Part shown: one piece after another, positions 4,849-5,382 of the stretch
Layout of the letters: each line of letters opens with the position of its first letter
Numbering within the stretch: position 1 is the stretch's first letter
NCBI GenBank assembly: GCA_937894055.1
Contig: CALDHQ010000686.1
Location: 1-5,382, forward strand
Origin: an uncultured Polymorphobacter sp.
Lineage (GTDB): Bacteria > Pseudomonadota > Alphaproteobacteria > Sphingomonadales > Sphingomonadaceae
DNA length: 5,382 bases
Direction: 5' to 3'
The notes under the pieces: generated by a model
Databases searched by the model: none
What the model saw: the letters and a program-made list of their open reading frames with translations, nothing else
What the model was told of the DNA's origin: nothing
Made by a program: the position numbers and the translations under genes

Positions 4849-5382
4849 TCAGATTGATGACTTCAGGCGATCGAACATGTTGAGCCAGCGCCCGCCGCCG
4901 CTGCGGGGGTTGGACGGTGCAGGTGTCGGTCCCTTGTTCCACAGGTCGGGGACATCTTCGGCGGCAAACAAGGCGAGCCCGGCGAGCGTCGCGAACGCGC
5001 AGCTCGACTGGGCATCGGGCAATCCGGTGAGGCCGCGCGGGCGGGCGATGCGTACGTTGCGGCCCAGCACGCCCTGCGCGAAATCGGCGATGGCCTTGAG
5101 TTCGGCACCACCACCGGTGAGCACGACCTGACGCGCCTGCGGGCCGGTGAAGCCCATCGCGATCAGGCTTTTGGCGACTTCGCCGAACAGCATGTCGAGC
5201 CGGTGGCGGATGACGCCGACAATCTGCGCCTTGGGGACGCGCTGGCCTTCGGCGCCGTCATCGTCGCTGACCGGCGGGATCTCGATGACTTCGTGATTGT
5301 CCTTTTGCACGGTGATGGCAGCGCCGTGCAGCGTCTTCAACCGCTCGGCATGGCTGCGCTTGGTGGCAAAGGCGCTGGCGAT
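4849..5382 (-). CDS. ftsA: Cell division protein FtsA, C-terminal part (5' end outside window)
   Basis: These are the last 177 codons of ftsA; the frame is open to the window edge at 5382. FtsA is the actin-like ATPase that tethers FtsZ to the inner membrane and recruits later division proteins. Visible landmarks, numbered from the edge, are [11 protein letters not shown] (12-22), typical of the segment after the nucleotide pocket, the long helix [20 protein letters not shown] (54-73), and the actin-fold adenosine motif [10 protein letters not shown] (87-96). The run [26 protein letters not shown] follows the family pattern, including the conserved LTGL. The end, [14 protein letters not shown] (164-177), can form the amphipathic membrane-targeting helix after a flexible Pro/Ser/Gly linker. 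A TTG-initiated reading at 5340 is only an internal codon, since the reading frame continues upstream with recognisable family sequence. It precedes ftsZ by 76 bases in the standard dcw order. Confidence 0.95.
   Translation of the reverse strand: MASAFATKRSHAERLKTLHGAAITVQKDNHEVIEIPPVSDDDGAEGQRVPKAQIVGVIRHRLDMLFGEVAKSLIAMGFTGPQARQVVLTGGGAELKAIADFAQGVLGRNVRIARPRGLTGLPDAQSSCAFATLAGLALFAAEDVPDLWNKGPTPAPSNPRSGGGRWLNMFDRLKSSI

Noticed and set aside
3925..4857. A 310-codon open frame on the plus strand opposite ftsZ
   Set aside because: Another antisense shadow; Ser/Ala/Met-rich with no family motif and no convincing ribosome site.
3558..4883. A 441-codon open frame on the plus strand opposite ftsZ
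   Set aside because: It is complementary to a certain ftsZ; its product is dominated by His, Asp, Gly and Arg in a pattern typical of the antisense of GC-rich genes, and it has no recognisable domain.

Overview
The window is GC-rich and looks like an alphaproteobacterial chromosome, most plausibly of the Sphingomonadales. That placement rests on the style of the FtsA C-terminus, the long acidic FtsZ linker with a conserved IPRFFKRQ end peptide, and GC-ending codons. It is an inference from sequence character, not a database match.

Layout. Bases 2-265 (+) hold the end of a homoserine dehydrogenase gene (hom), specifically its regulatory ACT domain. Bases 266-401 are a short intergenic region with several inverted repeats; the last one (377-396) is a convincing ArsR operator that runs into the ribosome binding site of the next gene. 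Bases 402-3249 (+) form a tight five-gene arsenic resistance operon: arsR (repressor), arsI/cadI-like (vicinal oxygen chelate metalloenzyme, candidate C-As lyase), a first arsC of the low-molecular-weight phosphatase fold, a second arsC of the glutaredoxin/R773 fold, and acr3 (arsenite efflux permease). Three of the four junctions are 4-base stop/start overlaps (ATGA, TTGA, GTGA), and the last two genes start with TTG and GTG. Bases 3276-3316 hold a strong 13-bp hairpin with a T tract on both sides, a shared bidirectional terminator between the ars operon and the convergent genes. Bases 3336-4772 (-) are a complete ftsZ, preceded on its own strand by the end of ftsA (4849-5382, cut by the window edge).

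How the genes work together. ArsR should sit on the operator until As(III) or a related thiophilic species binds its cysteines. The two reductases convert As(V) to As(III), probably drawing on different thiol donors, and Acr3 exports the arsenite. The ArsI-like protein would add breakdown of trivalent organoarsenicals, although no methyltransferase (arsM), arsH or arsP lies in the window. FtsA and FtsZ are the membrane tether and the tubulin-like polymer of the division ring, in the usual ftsA-ftsZ order.

Novelty. All genes belong to recognisable families and I see no wholly undescribed system. The points worth a second look are the two unrelated arsenate reductases translated back to back, the accumulation of vicinal cysteine pairs in ArsR and ArsI, the operator fused to the arsR Shine-Dalgarno, and the insertion-like position of the operon between two housekeeping loci.
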